The notes under the pieces were generated by a model. That model made no database searches. It was not told the origin of the DNA and saw only the letters and a list, made by a program, of their open reading frames with translations. Source: Spirochaetales bacterium (GTDB lineage: Bacteria > Spirochaetota > Spirochaetia > Sphaerochaetales > Sphaerochaetaceae). Taken from it: a stretch of DNA of 8,434 nt. The position numbers were made by a program, and so were the translations under genes. Positions 1-6,080 of the stretch are shown here, in pieces. Position 1 is the stretch's first letter. Every line of letters begins with the position of its first letter. The stretch is from the NCBI GenBank assembly GCA_012519125.1, contig JAAYQY010000194.1, forward strand, positions 1-8,434, read 5' to 3'.

Positions 1-599
1 AGGAAGGTTTTGCAAGAGAGTGCGGATGCTTCTGCGATTTCTGCAAGCTGCTCGGCGGTGGGGTTGGGGATGGTGGCACAGTCGGCGAAGATGAACGAGC
101 CATTGGCACCATACTCAGCCTTGTCGGTGGCCATGACGAAGCAGGAAGAGGCATACTTGATGCCAGGCTTTGTCTTGATGATGTTGAAGGCTGCAAGCAA
201 GACATTGCCGGTGGTGTTCTCTGCTCCTGCTACCATGGCGTCAGCCTTGCCCAGGCGAACCATCATGGAAGCCCAGCGAAGCGGATCGACAATACCGTCA
301 TAGGCTTCCTCGAGGCTCATACCCTTGTGCTTGCGCAGCTCATAATACTCCTGGCCGAAGGCACTGCGGTCTTGGCTGGTGGCTGGATCCACAACAGTGA
401 TGCCCTCTAGTGAGGTGTTCACCGATTTGGCGGCCTGTGCGACTGCGTCGTGATCGCCGACCAGGATAACGGTCTTGGCAAGCTTTTCATCGACAACCTT
501 GCGAGCTGCCTGAATGGTTCTCAGCTCAGTTCCCTCTGCGAGGACAAGCTGCTTGTTGGCCGCAATGGCTTGGGCCTTCATTTTTTCTGCAAACGTCAT
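1..599 (-). CDS. pta: Phosphate acetyltransferase, N-terminal part (runs off the left edge)
   Basis: Phosphotransacetylase interconverts acetyl-CoA + phosphate and acetyl-phosphate + CoA in the cytosol. With acetate kinase it makes ATP during fermentation to acetate. The visible 199 codons begin [20 protein letters not shown] and go straight into the PTA/PTB catalytic fold, so this is the short class (usually about 330 residues) without the extra N-terminal regulatory domains of enterobacterial Pta. Family-typical stretches are [14 protein letters not shown] (20-33), [10 protein letters not shown] (44-53), [16 protein letters not shown] (100-115) and [18 protein letters not shown] (117-134). 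The ATG at 597-599 is supported by AAGGAG (plus-strand 607-612) seven nucleotides upstream. The C-terminal part, with much of the active site, lies outside the window. The gene is divergent from the MFS gene. Family assignment is firm; class is inferred from the N-terminus only. Confidence 0.95.
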   Translation of the reverse strand, partial: MTFAEKMKAQAIAANKQLVLAEGTELRTIQAARKVVDEKLAKTVILVGDHDAVAQAAKSVNTSLEGITVVDPATSQDRSAFGQEYYELRKHKGMSLEEAYDGIVDPLRWASMMVRLGKADAMVAGAENTTGNVLLAAFNIIKTKPGIKYASSCFVMATDKAEYGANGSFIFADCATIPNPTAEQLAEIAEASALSCKTF

Positions 600-640
600 G
601 GTTCTGCTCCTTGACAGGAAAGATAAAATTGGTTGCTTGC

Positions 641-669
641 AGTCTACCACGTTCCCATCGCTTGGAAAA
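641..669 (-). promoter_or_regulatory. Candidate pta promoter (extended -10)
   Basis: On the minus strand TGG-TAGACT (649 down to 641) reads as an extended -10 element. A weak -35, TTTTCC, lies 17 nt further upstream (669-664). Transcription would start near 634, giving a leader of about 35 nt that contains the AAGGAG ribosome binding site. The match is partial (4 of 6 in the -10 hexamer plus the TG extension), so this is a reasonable guess only. Confidence 0.35.
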
Positions 670-701
670 GGGCGGCAAGGCTCTGTATTTCCTTGCTTCA
701 C

Positions 702-710
702 TGTGATACT
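702..710 (+). promoter_or_regulatory. Candidate extended -10 just upstream of the MFS gene
   Basis: TGT-GATACT is an extended -10-like element ending 8 nt before the ATG at 719. No convincing -35 is seen at the right distance, which extended -10 promoters can tolerate. A start about 7 nt downstream would fall almost on the ATG, leaving virtually no 5' leader. This agrees with the absence of any Shine-Dalgarno sequence before this gene. Confidence 0.35.
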
Positions 711-718
711 GTCGGCTC

Positions 719-1852
719 ATGGTAAGCAGGAATCTCCTCTTTGTGCAGGTCATAGCGCTGGCATTCAGCACAAGTCTGTTTGGTGGGCTCGGGGAAGAAA
801 TTCGCATAGCCTGCTCCATCAACCTCGAACAGATGAGCCTTCTGATGGGGTTCAGCCAGATAGGCTCGCTGGTCTCCTTCCTTATGCTTCCGTTTCTCTC
901 CAAGCGCATCGGCTCCTACTCCCTGCTCATCACTGGCATTTTCGTATCCTCACTCTCCTTGCTGGGAATGGGACTGTCTCGTTCGCTCCTCTTCTTCGGT
1001 GCGTTTTTTCTGCTCAGCACCTTGGCAGGCTATCTGTATGGGACAAGCAACGTCATGGTGCTGATCAACCTGGAGCCTCAGCGAACCAAGACCAATATTC
1101 CCCTCATGCATCTCACCTACAGCATCGGTGGCATGTTCAGCGGGCTCTACATTGCATATCTGAAGCGAAGCCAGTGGTACTACGGCTATGTGCAGATGGC
1201 AGCTTTGTACGCCTTGCTGGCACTCCTGTTCCTGGTCTTCAGACCACAGCAAGCCCGCACTTGGGCAAAACCCAAGTACCAAAGTCCGGGTAGTGGGTTC
1301 TCTTTGCTCAAGGATGCACAGTTTGCACGGTTTCTGTTCTTTCTGATCACCGCCAATGCGGTGGAGTACTGTGCGATCATCTACCCGTTGGCCTATATCA
1401 CTGAGGTACTTGGGGGAGGTGCCCGTGCGATCGGCAGTGCCATCGTCATCCTGCACGGAAGCATCGCTTGTTCAAGACTTTTGGTGATCCCTCTTCTGAA
1501 GCAAGGTTTTGCTGCCAAGCGTCTTCTGCTCATCCTTTGCCTGGTGAGCGCAACCGGCCTGCTGTTGCTCTCCTTCTCATCCTCCTTGGGGTTTGCCTTG
1601 CTCTGTCTCTCCTTGCTGGGTCTTGGCATCGGGGCGGTGAACCCAGTCAGCCAAGTATTGGAGATAACCCAGTGGCCACAGGATCTGTTGCAGCTGGCAA
1701 ACCTTCGCTCGATGGGATCCACCTTGGGAAGGATGTTCATGCCCTTGGTTGTGGGCCTGATTCTCACCACGTTCAGCCTTTCTGTCGTCTTTCTCTTTCT
1801 TGCTTGCTGCATGATACTTGCACTTCTGGTGTTGCTTCGCTCCTCGTTCTGA
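719..1852 (+). CDS. Major facilitator superfamily transporter, substrate unknown
   Basis: An integral inner-membrane protein of 377 residues with about twelve hydrophobic helices, roughly at 6-24, 41-60, 67-87, 89-115, 131-148, 155-174, 203-227, 237-260, 267-287, 289-313, 331-350 and 352-373. A polar loop (175-200, with RPQQARTWAKPKYQSPGSG) joins the two six-helix halves, the standard MFS plan. The usual loop 2-3 signature is degenerate (LSKRIG, 60-65). No residue pattern lets me name a substrate; general resemblance is to the sugar-permease/YfkF-like side of the family, but that is weak. The ATG at 719 is the first possible start after an in-frame stop at 704-706, and no Shine-Dalgarno precedes it. 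tyrA follows after a gap of about 36-45 nt on the same strand, so the two may be co-transcribed. Confidence 0.85.
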   Translation: MVSRNLLFVQVIALAFSTSLFGGLGEEIRIACSINLEQMSLLMGFSQIGSLVSFLMLPFLSKRIGSYSLLITGIFVSSLSLLGMGLSRSLLFFGAFFLLSTLAGYLYGTSNVMVLINLEPQRTKTNIPLMHLTYSIGGMFSGLYIAYLKRSQWYYGYVQMAALYALLALLFLVFRPQQARTWAKPKYQSPGSGFSLLKDAQFARFLFFLITANAVEYCAIIYPLAYITEVLGGGARAIGSAIVILHGSIACSRLLVIPLLKQGFAAKRLLLILCLVSATGLLLLSFSSSLGFALLCLSLLGLGIGAVNPVSQVLEITQWPQDLLQLANLRSMGSTLGRMFMPLVVGLILTTFSLSVVFLFLACCMILALLVLLRSSF

Positions 1853-1884
1853 GAGAAGAGCTGTACGAGTGCACACTTTTTCTG

Positions 1885-1890
1885 TACAAT
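1885..1890 (+). promoter_or_regulatory. Candidate -10 element for tyrA
   Basis: TACAAT matches the -10 consensus at 5 of 6 positions and ends 7 nt before the ATG at 1898. The -35 region (around 1861-1867, CTGTACG) matches poorly. If active, transcription would begin at or next to the A of ATG 1898, giving a leaderless message. The nearby in-frame ATG at 1889 would then lie inside the promoter and not be transcribed from it. Confidence 0.35.
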
Positions 1891-1897
1891 GCCGGCC

Positions 1898-2647
1898 ATG
1901 GAAGCAAACTTGCGCATCGGCGTCTATGGCTTGGGAAGATTTGGCTCATTCTGGGCCAAGGAGTTGGCCTCACACGGATTTACCGTGGTAGGGTACGGCA
2001 GAAGTGCCACCAGTGCCCCTGAGGGCGTGCGTCTTGGGTCTGAGGATGAAGTCCTTACCTGTGACGTGCTCTTTTATTGTGTATCCATCAGCGCCTTCTC
2101 TGCGGTCCTGGATCGGACAGCGGGTAGGATTGGTGAACAAACGCTGGTGATGGACACCTGTTCGGTCAAACTCTATCCTGCCAAGCTGATGCGTGAAAAA
2201 CTTCCCAAGCAGGTACAGTGCATCGCCACCCACCCCATGTTCGGTCCCGATTCGGGAAAGAATGGGGTAGAGGGGCTTCCCTTTGTCATCTGCCCGGTCA
2301 ACTGCGAGCAAAAGGTCCTGCAGGACTGGGTTTCAGAATTCAAGCGATGGAATCTCCAGGTTCTTTCCATGAGTTGTGAGCAGCACGATCGTGAGGCTGC
2401 CTGGAGCCAGGGCATCACCCACTTCATAGGAAGAACGCTCAGCGAGCTGAATTTGGGAGAGACTGAATTGGCAACCACGGGGTACCGAACCCTGATGACG
2501 GTGGTTGAGCAGACCTGCAACGACCCGCTGCAACTTTTTTATGACTTGCAGCGATACAACCCCTATGCGCGGCAGATGCGCATGGGACTGAAAGGGGCGC
2601 TGGATACCGTAATGGAAGCGCTCAAGAAGCAGGAGGATGGGCGTTGA
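1898..2647 (+). CDS. tyrA: TyrA-family dehydrogenase (prephenate/arogenate dehydrogenase)
   Basis: This enzyme performs the NAD(P)-dependent oxidative decarboxylation that commits chorismate-derived material to tyrosine. From ATG 1898 the protein has 249 residues. It opens with a Rossmann motif, RIGVYGLGRFGSFWA (6-20). A DTCSVK strand lies at 86-91, then HPMFGPDSG (112-120), which carries the TyrA active-site histidine, then the helical half with MSCEQHDREAAWSQGITHFIGR (158-179), TTGYRTL (193-199) and DLQRYNPYA (216-224). The MSC-EHD, SQ-ITH-GR and TGY pattern resembles plant and cyanobacterial arogenate dehydrogenases, so L-arogenate may be the substrate; that is inference. There is no mutase or ACT domain. 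An in-frame ATG at 1889 would add three residues; I prefer 1898 because the -10-like hexamer overlaps the earlier codon, but neither has a Shine-Dalgarno. The stop TGA overlaps the TTG start of mtaB. Confidence 0.88.
   Translation: MEANLRIGVYGLGRFGSFWAKELASHGFTVVGYGRSATSAPEGVRLGSEDEVLTCDVLFYCVSISAFSAVLDRTAGRIGEQTLVMDTCSVKLYPAKLMREKLPKQVQCIATHPMFGPDSGKNGVEGLPFVICPVNCEQKVLQDWVSEFKRWNLQVLSMSCEQHDREAAWSQGITHFIGRTLSELNLGETELATTGYRTLMTVVEQTCNDPLQLFYDLQRYNPYARQMRMGLKGALDTVMEALKKQEDGR
2631..2636 (+). promoter_or_regulatory. Shine-Dalgarno that fixes the mtaB TTG start
   Basis: A perfect AGGAGG inside the end of tyrA lies seven nucleotides before the TTG at 2644. It selects that codon as the mtaB start. 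An ATG at 2637 is too close to it and in another frame. Confidence 0.8.
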
Positions 2648-3957
2648 ACGTTTGTGTATATACGTTGGGGTGCAGACTCAACCAGTGTGAGAGCGAGGCT
2701 ATAGCAGACAGTTTTGCAAAGCAGGGATTCACCATTGTGGGGGAGCAGGCGCAAGCTGACCTCTATGTGGTAAACACTTGTACGGTTACCAGCAAGGCAG
2801 AGCAGAAGGCGCGGCGGATGATCCGCAAGTTTGCCTCAACTGCCGTGACCTTGGCCACCGGTTGCTATGCACAGGTCAATGAAGAGGAGTTGAAACAGCT
2901 CAGTGACAATGTCATTGTCGTGCCGCTGGAGAAGAAAGCACACCTGCTCAAGCTGGCTGAACACCTGAAAGCCAGTGTGGTGGCAGGTATGGATCTCAAG
3001 CAAGGCTGTCTCTCCTTCAGTGACGGAAAGGCCTCCGTTTTTGACTATGATGCGGCTTCCTTCTCCTACCACAGCAGGGCGTATCTGAAAATTCAGGACG
3101 GCTGTGACAACAGCTGTGCCTATTGCCGTGTCCATATTGCCAGAGGCAAGGCGGTCAGTCTTGGCTCTGAAGAGGTTGTTGCCCGAGCCCTTGCCCTCGA
3201 AGAGGCTGGTTTTCAGGAGATTATGCTCACCGGGGTGAACCTGACGATGTATGACCATGAGAAGGAAGGTCTTGGTGGCTTGCTTGAGCTTTTGCTTGCC
3301 CGTCTCTCGGACAAGGTCAGACTGCGTCTCAGTTCGTTGGAACCCGACCACATCGATGAACGACTTTTGGAAATGCTCAAGGATCCGAGGATGCAACCCC
3401 ATTTCCATATCCCCGTACAGAGCGGGAGTGACCGGATATTGCAGAAGGTCGATCGCAAGTACACCATCTCTGAGCTCTCCAGGATTCTGGATCGTCTTCG
3501 CTTGGTAAAGAGCGACCCCTTCCTTGCTGCTGATATCATCACCGGGCTTCCCGGAGAACGAGAGGAGGATTTTGAGGAGACCTATCGGTTCGTCAAGGAG
3601 CAGCAGTTCAGCCAACTGCATGTGTTTCCCTTCTCCCCACGTCCTGACACCCCCCTGTTCAAAGCTGCTGACCGCGTTCCTGAATCGGTTCGGGATGAGC
3701 GGGCTTTGCGCCTGCGCAATCTCAGCTCAGCATTGCACCATACCTATCAGTTGCATCAGGTAGGAAAACAGGCTGAAGTGATTTTGCAGAACCGCAAGGG
3801 TGGACACTGGTATGGTCTGAGTGGCAACTATCTGGATGTGAAGGTGCTCTCTGCACCTCCGTTTGCCCGGGAAGGTATGCTCATCACTGGATCCTTCGGC
3901 CACATGCTTGGTCAGGAGGGGAAGATGGAGTTCCTCTTCAATGGTCCCACTGCTTGA
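2644..3957 (+). CDS. mtaB: tRNA t6A37 methylthiotransferase MtaB
   Basis: A cytosolic radical-SAM iron-sulfur enzyme that adds a methylthio group to N6-threonylcarbamoyladenosine at position 37 of tRNAs, giving ms2t6A. Domains run in the family order over 437 residues: the N-terminal methylthiotransferase domain with three cluster cysteines (C10 in YTLGCRLNQCESEA, C46 in VVNTCTVT, C74 in ATGCYAQ), the radical-SAM core with CDNSCAYC (C154, C158, C161), and a C-terminal TRAM-like segment from about 375. The TLGC-x-x-NQ-x-ESEA signature separates MtaB from MiaB (YGCQMN) and RimO (SLGCPKN). The start is TTG, supported by AGGAGG seven nucleotides upstream and by the family's very short N-terminal lead before the first strand. 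It overlaps the tyrA stop (TTGA), so translation is probably coupled. The GNAT gene begins 17 nt before this gene ends. Confidence 0.93.
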   Translation: MNVCVYTLGCRLNQCESEAIADSFAKQGFTIVGEQAQADLYVVNTCTVTSKAEQKARRMIRKFASTAVTLATGCYAQVNEEELKQLSDNVIVVPLEKKAHLLKLAEHLKASVVAGMDLKQGCLSFSDGKASVFDYDAASFSYHSRAYLKIQDGCDNSCAYCRVHIARGKAVSLGSEEVVARALALEEAGFQEIMLTGVNLTMYDHEKEGLGGLLELLLARLSDKVRLRLSSLEPDHIDERLLEMLKDPRMQPHFHIPVQSGSDRILQKVDRKYTISELSRILDRLRLVKSDPFLAADIITGLPGEREEDFEETYRFVKEQQFSQLHVFPFSPRPDTPLFKAADRVPESVRDERALRLRNLSSALHHTYQLHQVGKQAEVILQNRKGGHWYGLSGNYLDVKVLSAPPFAREGMLITGSFGHMLGQEGKMEFLFNGPTA

Positions 3958-4498
3958 AACCCCGCGCCTACAAGGCTATGTGGTTGGCCTCGATGCAGCA
4001 CGGCAGCTCTTGGCCTATGAGAGCCGAAACCGTGCTTCGTTCGCCTCGTTCTCGGTAACACACCAGAGCAGTTATTATACGCTTGCCTCCTTGCAGGACG
4101 TCTGTGAGAAGCAGGTCTCGCTGTACTTGAAAGGTCGTATGCTGCCCTTGCTCTTTTTCGCAAAGGAAGATCCTCTCCACATTTTGGGAACGGTGAACCT
4201 GAACCATATCATCTGGGGGGCAAGCCGGTCGGCGAAGCTGGGCTACAGCATTGATGCTGATCATCAGCGTCAGGGATATGGCAAGGAAGCGGTGCAAGCG
4301 GTTGTGGAGTATGCATGCAAAGCACTGCACCTGCATCGTTTGGAGGCTCATATCATGAGCACAAATATACCCAGCATAGCATTGGTCTCCTCACTGGGTT
4401 TTGCTTGTGAGGGAACATGCGCTGGGTATCTGTATGTGAACGGCAGGTGGGAGGACCACCTGCGCTATGCCTTGCTTGGGGATGACAGAAGGCCCTAG
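3941..4498 (+). CDS. GNAT acetyltransferase, RimJ/RimL-like
   Basis: A 185-residue acetyl-CoA-dependent N-acetyltransferase of the Acetyltransf_3 (RimJ/RimL) type. The visible order is LETPRLQGYVVGLDAARQLL (5-24, the usual family opening), a central strand ILGTVNLNHI (81-90), then LGYSIDADHQRQGYGKEAVQAVV (100-122), which holds the pyrophosphate-binding QRQGYG loop, then LHRLEAHIMSTNIPSIALVSSLGF (131-154), the conserved late motif, and a C-terminal YLYVNGRWEDHLRYALL. The substrate could be a protein N-terminus, an amino acid or a small amine; the sequence does not say. The open frame extends upstream, but the ATG at 3941 starts exactly where homology begins. It lies 17 nt inside mtaB with no close Shine-Dalgarno, so expression probably depends on translation of mtaB. 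Its TAG stop shares CTAG with the opposing gene. Confidence 0.85.
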   Translation: MVPLLETPRLQGYVVGLDAARQLLAYESRNRASFASFSVTHQSSYYTLASLQDVCEKQVSLYLKGRMLPLLFFAKEDPLHILGTVNLNHIIWGASRSAKLGYSIDADHQRQGYGKEAVQAVVEYACKALHLHRLEAHIMSTNIPSIALVSSLGFACEGTCAGYLYVNGRWEDHLRYALLGDDRRP

Positions 4499-5415
4499 GA
4501 CCTACGCATCTTCAAGTCTCGGAAGGTTATCTCAGGCTCCTGGATGACCACCATGGTGTCCATCGGCACCGATTCCTTGATCCATACGTTTGAACCGATC
4601 ACCGCATTCTTGCCGATGGTGATATCGCCGAGAATCGTGGCATTGGAGTAGATGGTGACATTGTCTTCAAGGGTAGGATGGCGCTTGGTACCCCGTATCA
4701 GGGCGCCACAGGCATCCTTGGGAAAACTCAAGGCACCAAGCGTCACACCTTGATAGAGCTTCACATTGTTGCCGATGACCGTCGTCTCGCCGATGACGGT
4801 ACCGGTTCCGTGGTCGATGAAGAAAGAGTCCCCGATGGTTGCACCTGGATGGATGTCAATTCCCGTCTCCTTATGGGCATACTCATTCATCATCCTGGGG
4901 ATGAGCGGGACATCCATGACAAAGAGCTCATGAGCTACCCGGTGGATGGTCAGGGTCTTGATGCAGGGGTAGGAGAGGACGACCTCCCTAAGGTTACGTG
5001 CGGCTGGGTCCCCTTCAAAGGCTGCACGGGCATCCATCTTCAAGCTGATGCGCAGCTGTGGCAGAATGGTGCACAGGTTGGTGATGGTCTGGTCTGCAAG
5101 CTCGTTTGCCTCACACTCCTCGAGGGATGGCTTGTCATACCGAAATGCCAGAAAAAGCTGTCCTTTCAAGAGGGAGCAGACTTTATTCAACTGGAGGGTG
5201 AGTATCTCTTCAAGGCTCATCTGTGCCTGGTCACGGCCACAGCGTCCGGGAAACATCAGTTCCAAGAGTTCATTGGAGATATCCCCGATGACCTGCATCT
5301 GGGGAAGCGGTTTCAAGCCGTGAAAGTTTGCGTTCCCGGCAACACGGTCGAAGGTCCCCAAAAATGCGCTTATATGGGCTGACGCATCGAATTGTTGTTC
5401 TTTGCACTGTCTCAT
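4495..5415 (-). CDS. Serine O-acetyltransferase (long EpsC/CysE-like form)
   Basis: Transfers acetyl from acetyl-CoA to L-serine, giving O-acetylserine for cysteine synthesis in the cytosol. The protein has 306 residues from ATG 5415: a helical N-terminal region (1-180) and a left-handed beta-helix of hexapeptide repeats (about 183-285). Catalytic landmarks align with CysE. GIDIHPGATIG and IDHGTGTVIGE give an Asp187/His202 pair spaced 15 residues apart, as in E. coli Asp143/His158, and TKRHP (His246) matches the second active-site histidine. The C-terminus ends VVIQEPEITFRDLKMRRS and lacks the classical GVPAR-type ending, as in the longer variant often annotated as a second serine acetyltransferase type. 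The frame is open up to a TTG at 5499, inside bioY, but no Shine-Dalgarno supports that start. ATG 5415 has a promoter-like sequence directly upstream. The gene lies 40 nt downstream of bioY. Confidence 0.85.
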   Translation of the reverse strand: MRQCKEQQFDASAHISAFLGTFDRVAGNANFHGLKPLPQMQVIGDISNELLELMFPGRCGRDQAQMSLEEILTLQLNKVCSLLKGQLFLAFRYDKPSLEECEANELADQTITNLCTILPQLRISLKMDARAAFEGDPAARNLREVVLSYPCIKTLTIHRVAHELFVMDVPLIPRMMNEYAHKETGIDIHPGATIGDSFFIDHGTGTVIGETTVIGNNVKLYQGVTLGALSFPKDACGALIRGTKRHPTLEDNVTIYSNATILGDITIGKNAVIGSNVWIKESVPMDTMVVIQEPEITFRDLKMRRS

Positions 5416-5421
5416 GGATAT

Positions 5422-5451
5422 ACCATACGGTTCTTGTAGACGTTTGTGCAA
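5422..5451 (-). promoter_or_regulatory. Candidate promoter in the bioY to serine acetyltransferase gap
   Basis: On the minus strand TTGCAC (5451-5446), an 18-nt spacer and TATGGT (5427-5422) form a sigma-70-like promoter ending 6 nt before the ATG at 5415. The predicted start would fall at the ATG itself. No Shine-Dalgarno is present between bioY and this gene. The match is moderate (TTGCAC 4/6, TATGGT 4/6). Confidence 0.35.
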
Positions 5452-5455
5452 GAGT

Positions 5456-5998
5456 TCAAGCCATGAACTGCGTCGTTCTTTCGTGAAAGGTTTTGGCAAG
5501 ATGGGTTGCTGCTGCCACTTTCAGGAAATCCCCGATGAGAAAGGGAAGCATTCCGACTTTCAGAGCAGTTCCCCAAGAGAGTGAGCGGGTGTACTTGAGA
5601 AAGGGGACACCGACCAGATACACCATGAAAGTTGCTGCCAATCCAGCGAAGATGCACAAGAAGAGGTATCGCTTCGGCTTTTCTGTCTTCTGCTGCATAT
5701 TGCCTGCAATACCGGCAAGCAGGGCTGCGGGCAGCAAGCCCAGCAAAAAACCGCCGGTGGGTCCGAACAGGATGCCCAGTCCCCCACCGCTGGTGAAGAC
5801 CGGCAGTCCCACCATGCCGAGCAAGAGATAGATGGCGGTGCTGGCCAGTGCCAGCTTTGCTCCTCCAAGAAAACCGGCAAGCAAGACAAAGAGCGTCTGC
5901 AAGGTGATGGGGACAGGAGGGATCGGGATGCGGATGTATGCTCCGACTATGATGAGGGCACTGAAAAGGGACGTCAAAAGGATTCGTTTCTGTTGCAT
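5456..5998 (-). CDS. bioY: Biotin transporter substrate-binding protein BioY
   Basis: The membrane S-component that captures biotin, alone or with an ECF ATPase/T-protein module (none in this window). The 180-residue protein has about six hydrophobic helices. BioY signatures are clear: IRIPIPPVPITLQTLFVLLAG (22-42), GLPVFTSGGGLGILFGPTGGFLLG (64-87) and a late LPFLIGDFLKVAAATHLA (151-168) with the conserved G-D-x-x-K. Length is normal for the family. The ATG at 5998 follows an in-frame TAG, and only a weak GATAGG lies upstream. The gene diverges from birA, so its supply of biotin is linked to the enzyme that uses and senses it. The serine acetyltransferase gene follows on the same strand 40 nt downstream. 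Confidence 0.93.
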   Translation of the reverse strand: MQQKRILLTSLFSALIIVGAYIRIPIPPVPITLQTLFVLLAGFLGGAKLALASTAIYLLLGMVGLPVFTSGGGLGILFGPTGGFLLGLLPAALLAGIAGNMQQKTEKPKRYLFLCIFAGLAATFMVYLVGVPFLKYTRSLSWGTALKVGMLPFLIGDFLKVAAATHLAKTFHERTTQFMA

Positions 5999-6023
5999 GC
6001 ACAGAGCCTATCACGCACCTCGT

Positions 6024-6052
6024 TTTATAGTAAACAGCTCAATGGTTGACAA
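6024..6052 (-). promoter_or_regulatory. Candidate bioY promoter
   Basis: On the minus strand TTGTCA (6052-6047), a 17-nt spacer and TATAAA (6029-6024) make a good sigma-70-type promoter; each hexamer is 5 of 6. Transcription would start near 6017, giving a leader of about 19 nt to the ATG at 5998. The -35 overlaps the birA -35 on the other strand, and the whole element sits within the imperfect palindrome at 6027-6053. Confidence 0.55.
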
Positions 6053-6053
6053 T
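6027..6053. promoter_or_regulatory. Imperfect palindrome, candidate BirA operator
   Basis: ATAGTAAAC and GTTGACAAT are inverted repeats (7 of 9 positions pair) separated by 9 nt. They cover the bioY -35 to -10 region and the birA -35. The half-site resembles the TTGTAAAC/GTTTACAA half-site of known biotin operators. The gap is shorter than the usual 14-16 nt between the CC and GG ends of the known operator, so identity as a BirA site is inference. A bound dimer here would block bioY and could also block birA. Confidence 0.4.
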
Positions 6054-6074
6054 TGAAAGGCTGCTGAGTACCAT
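6046..6074 (+). promoter_or_regulatory. Candidate birA promoter
   Basis: A consensus -35, TTGACA (6046-6051), is followed by a 17-nt spacer and TACCAT (6069-6074, 4 of 6 in the -10 hexamer). The -10 ends 6 nt before the birA ATG, so the expected transcription start coincides with the start codon. No Shine-Dalgarno is present. Confidence 0.5.
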
Positions 6075-6080
6075 CGCTTC

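Noticed and set aside
514..1293. Open frame of 259 codons on the plus strand overlapping the pta start and the MFS gene
   Set aside because: It crosses the divergent promoter region and shares most of its length with the MFS gene in another frame; the translation is low-complexity and lacks membrane or domain signatures.
1840..1880. Possible terminator after the MFS gene (CTCGT / ACGAG with a downstream T-run)
   Set aside because: Only a five-base-pair stem with a loop of about 17 nt, partly inside the coding sequence, and separated from the T-run by several bases; not a credible intrinsic terminator.
2836..3621. Minus-strand open frame of 261 codons inside mtaB
   Set aside because: Shadow of mtaB, which carries all cluster-binding cysteines; no ribosome binding site or family resemblance.
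3914..3927. AGGAGG followed by ATG near the end of mtaB, looking like a gene start
   Set aside because: The ATG at 3925 is in the mtaB frame (an internal methionine 10 codons before the end) and is not in the GNAT frame. The GNAT ATG at 3941 lies 21 nt downstream of the AGGAGG, too far for direct use.
4678..5382. Long open frame of 234 codons on the plus strand
   Set aside because: It is antisense to the serine acetyltransferase gene, whose catalytic motifs are intact. The plus-strand translation has no recognisable motif, and the frame is open because of the codon composition of the real gene.
5415..5499. TTG at 5499 as the start of serine acetyltransferase, adding 28 residues
   Set aside because: No Shine-Dalgarno precedes it, it would overlap bioY by 44 nt, and an ATG at 5415 with a promoter-like sequence directly upstream gives a family-length protein.
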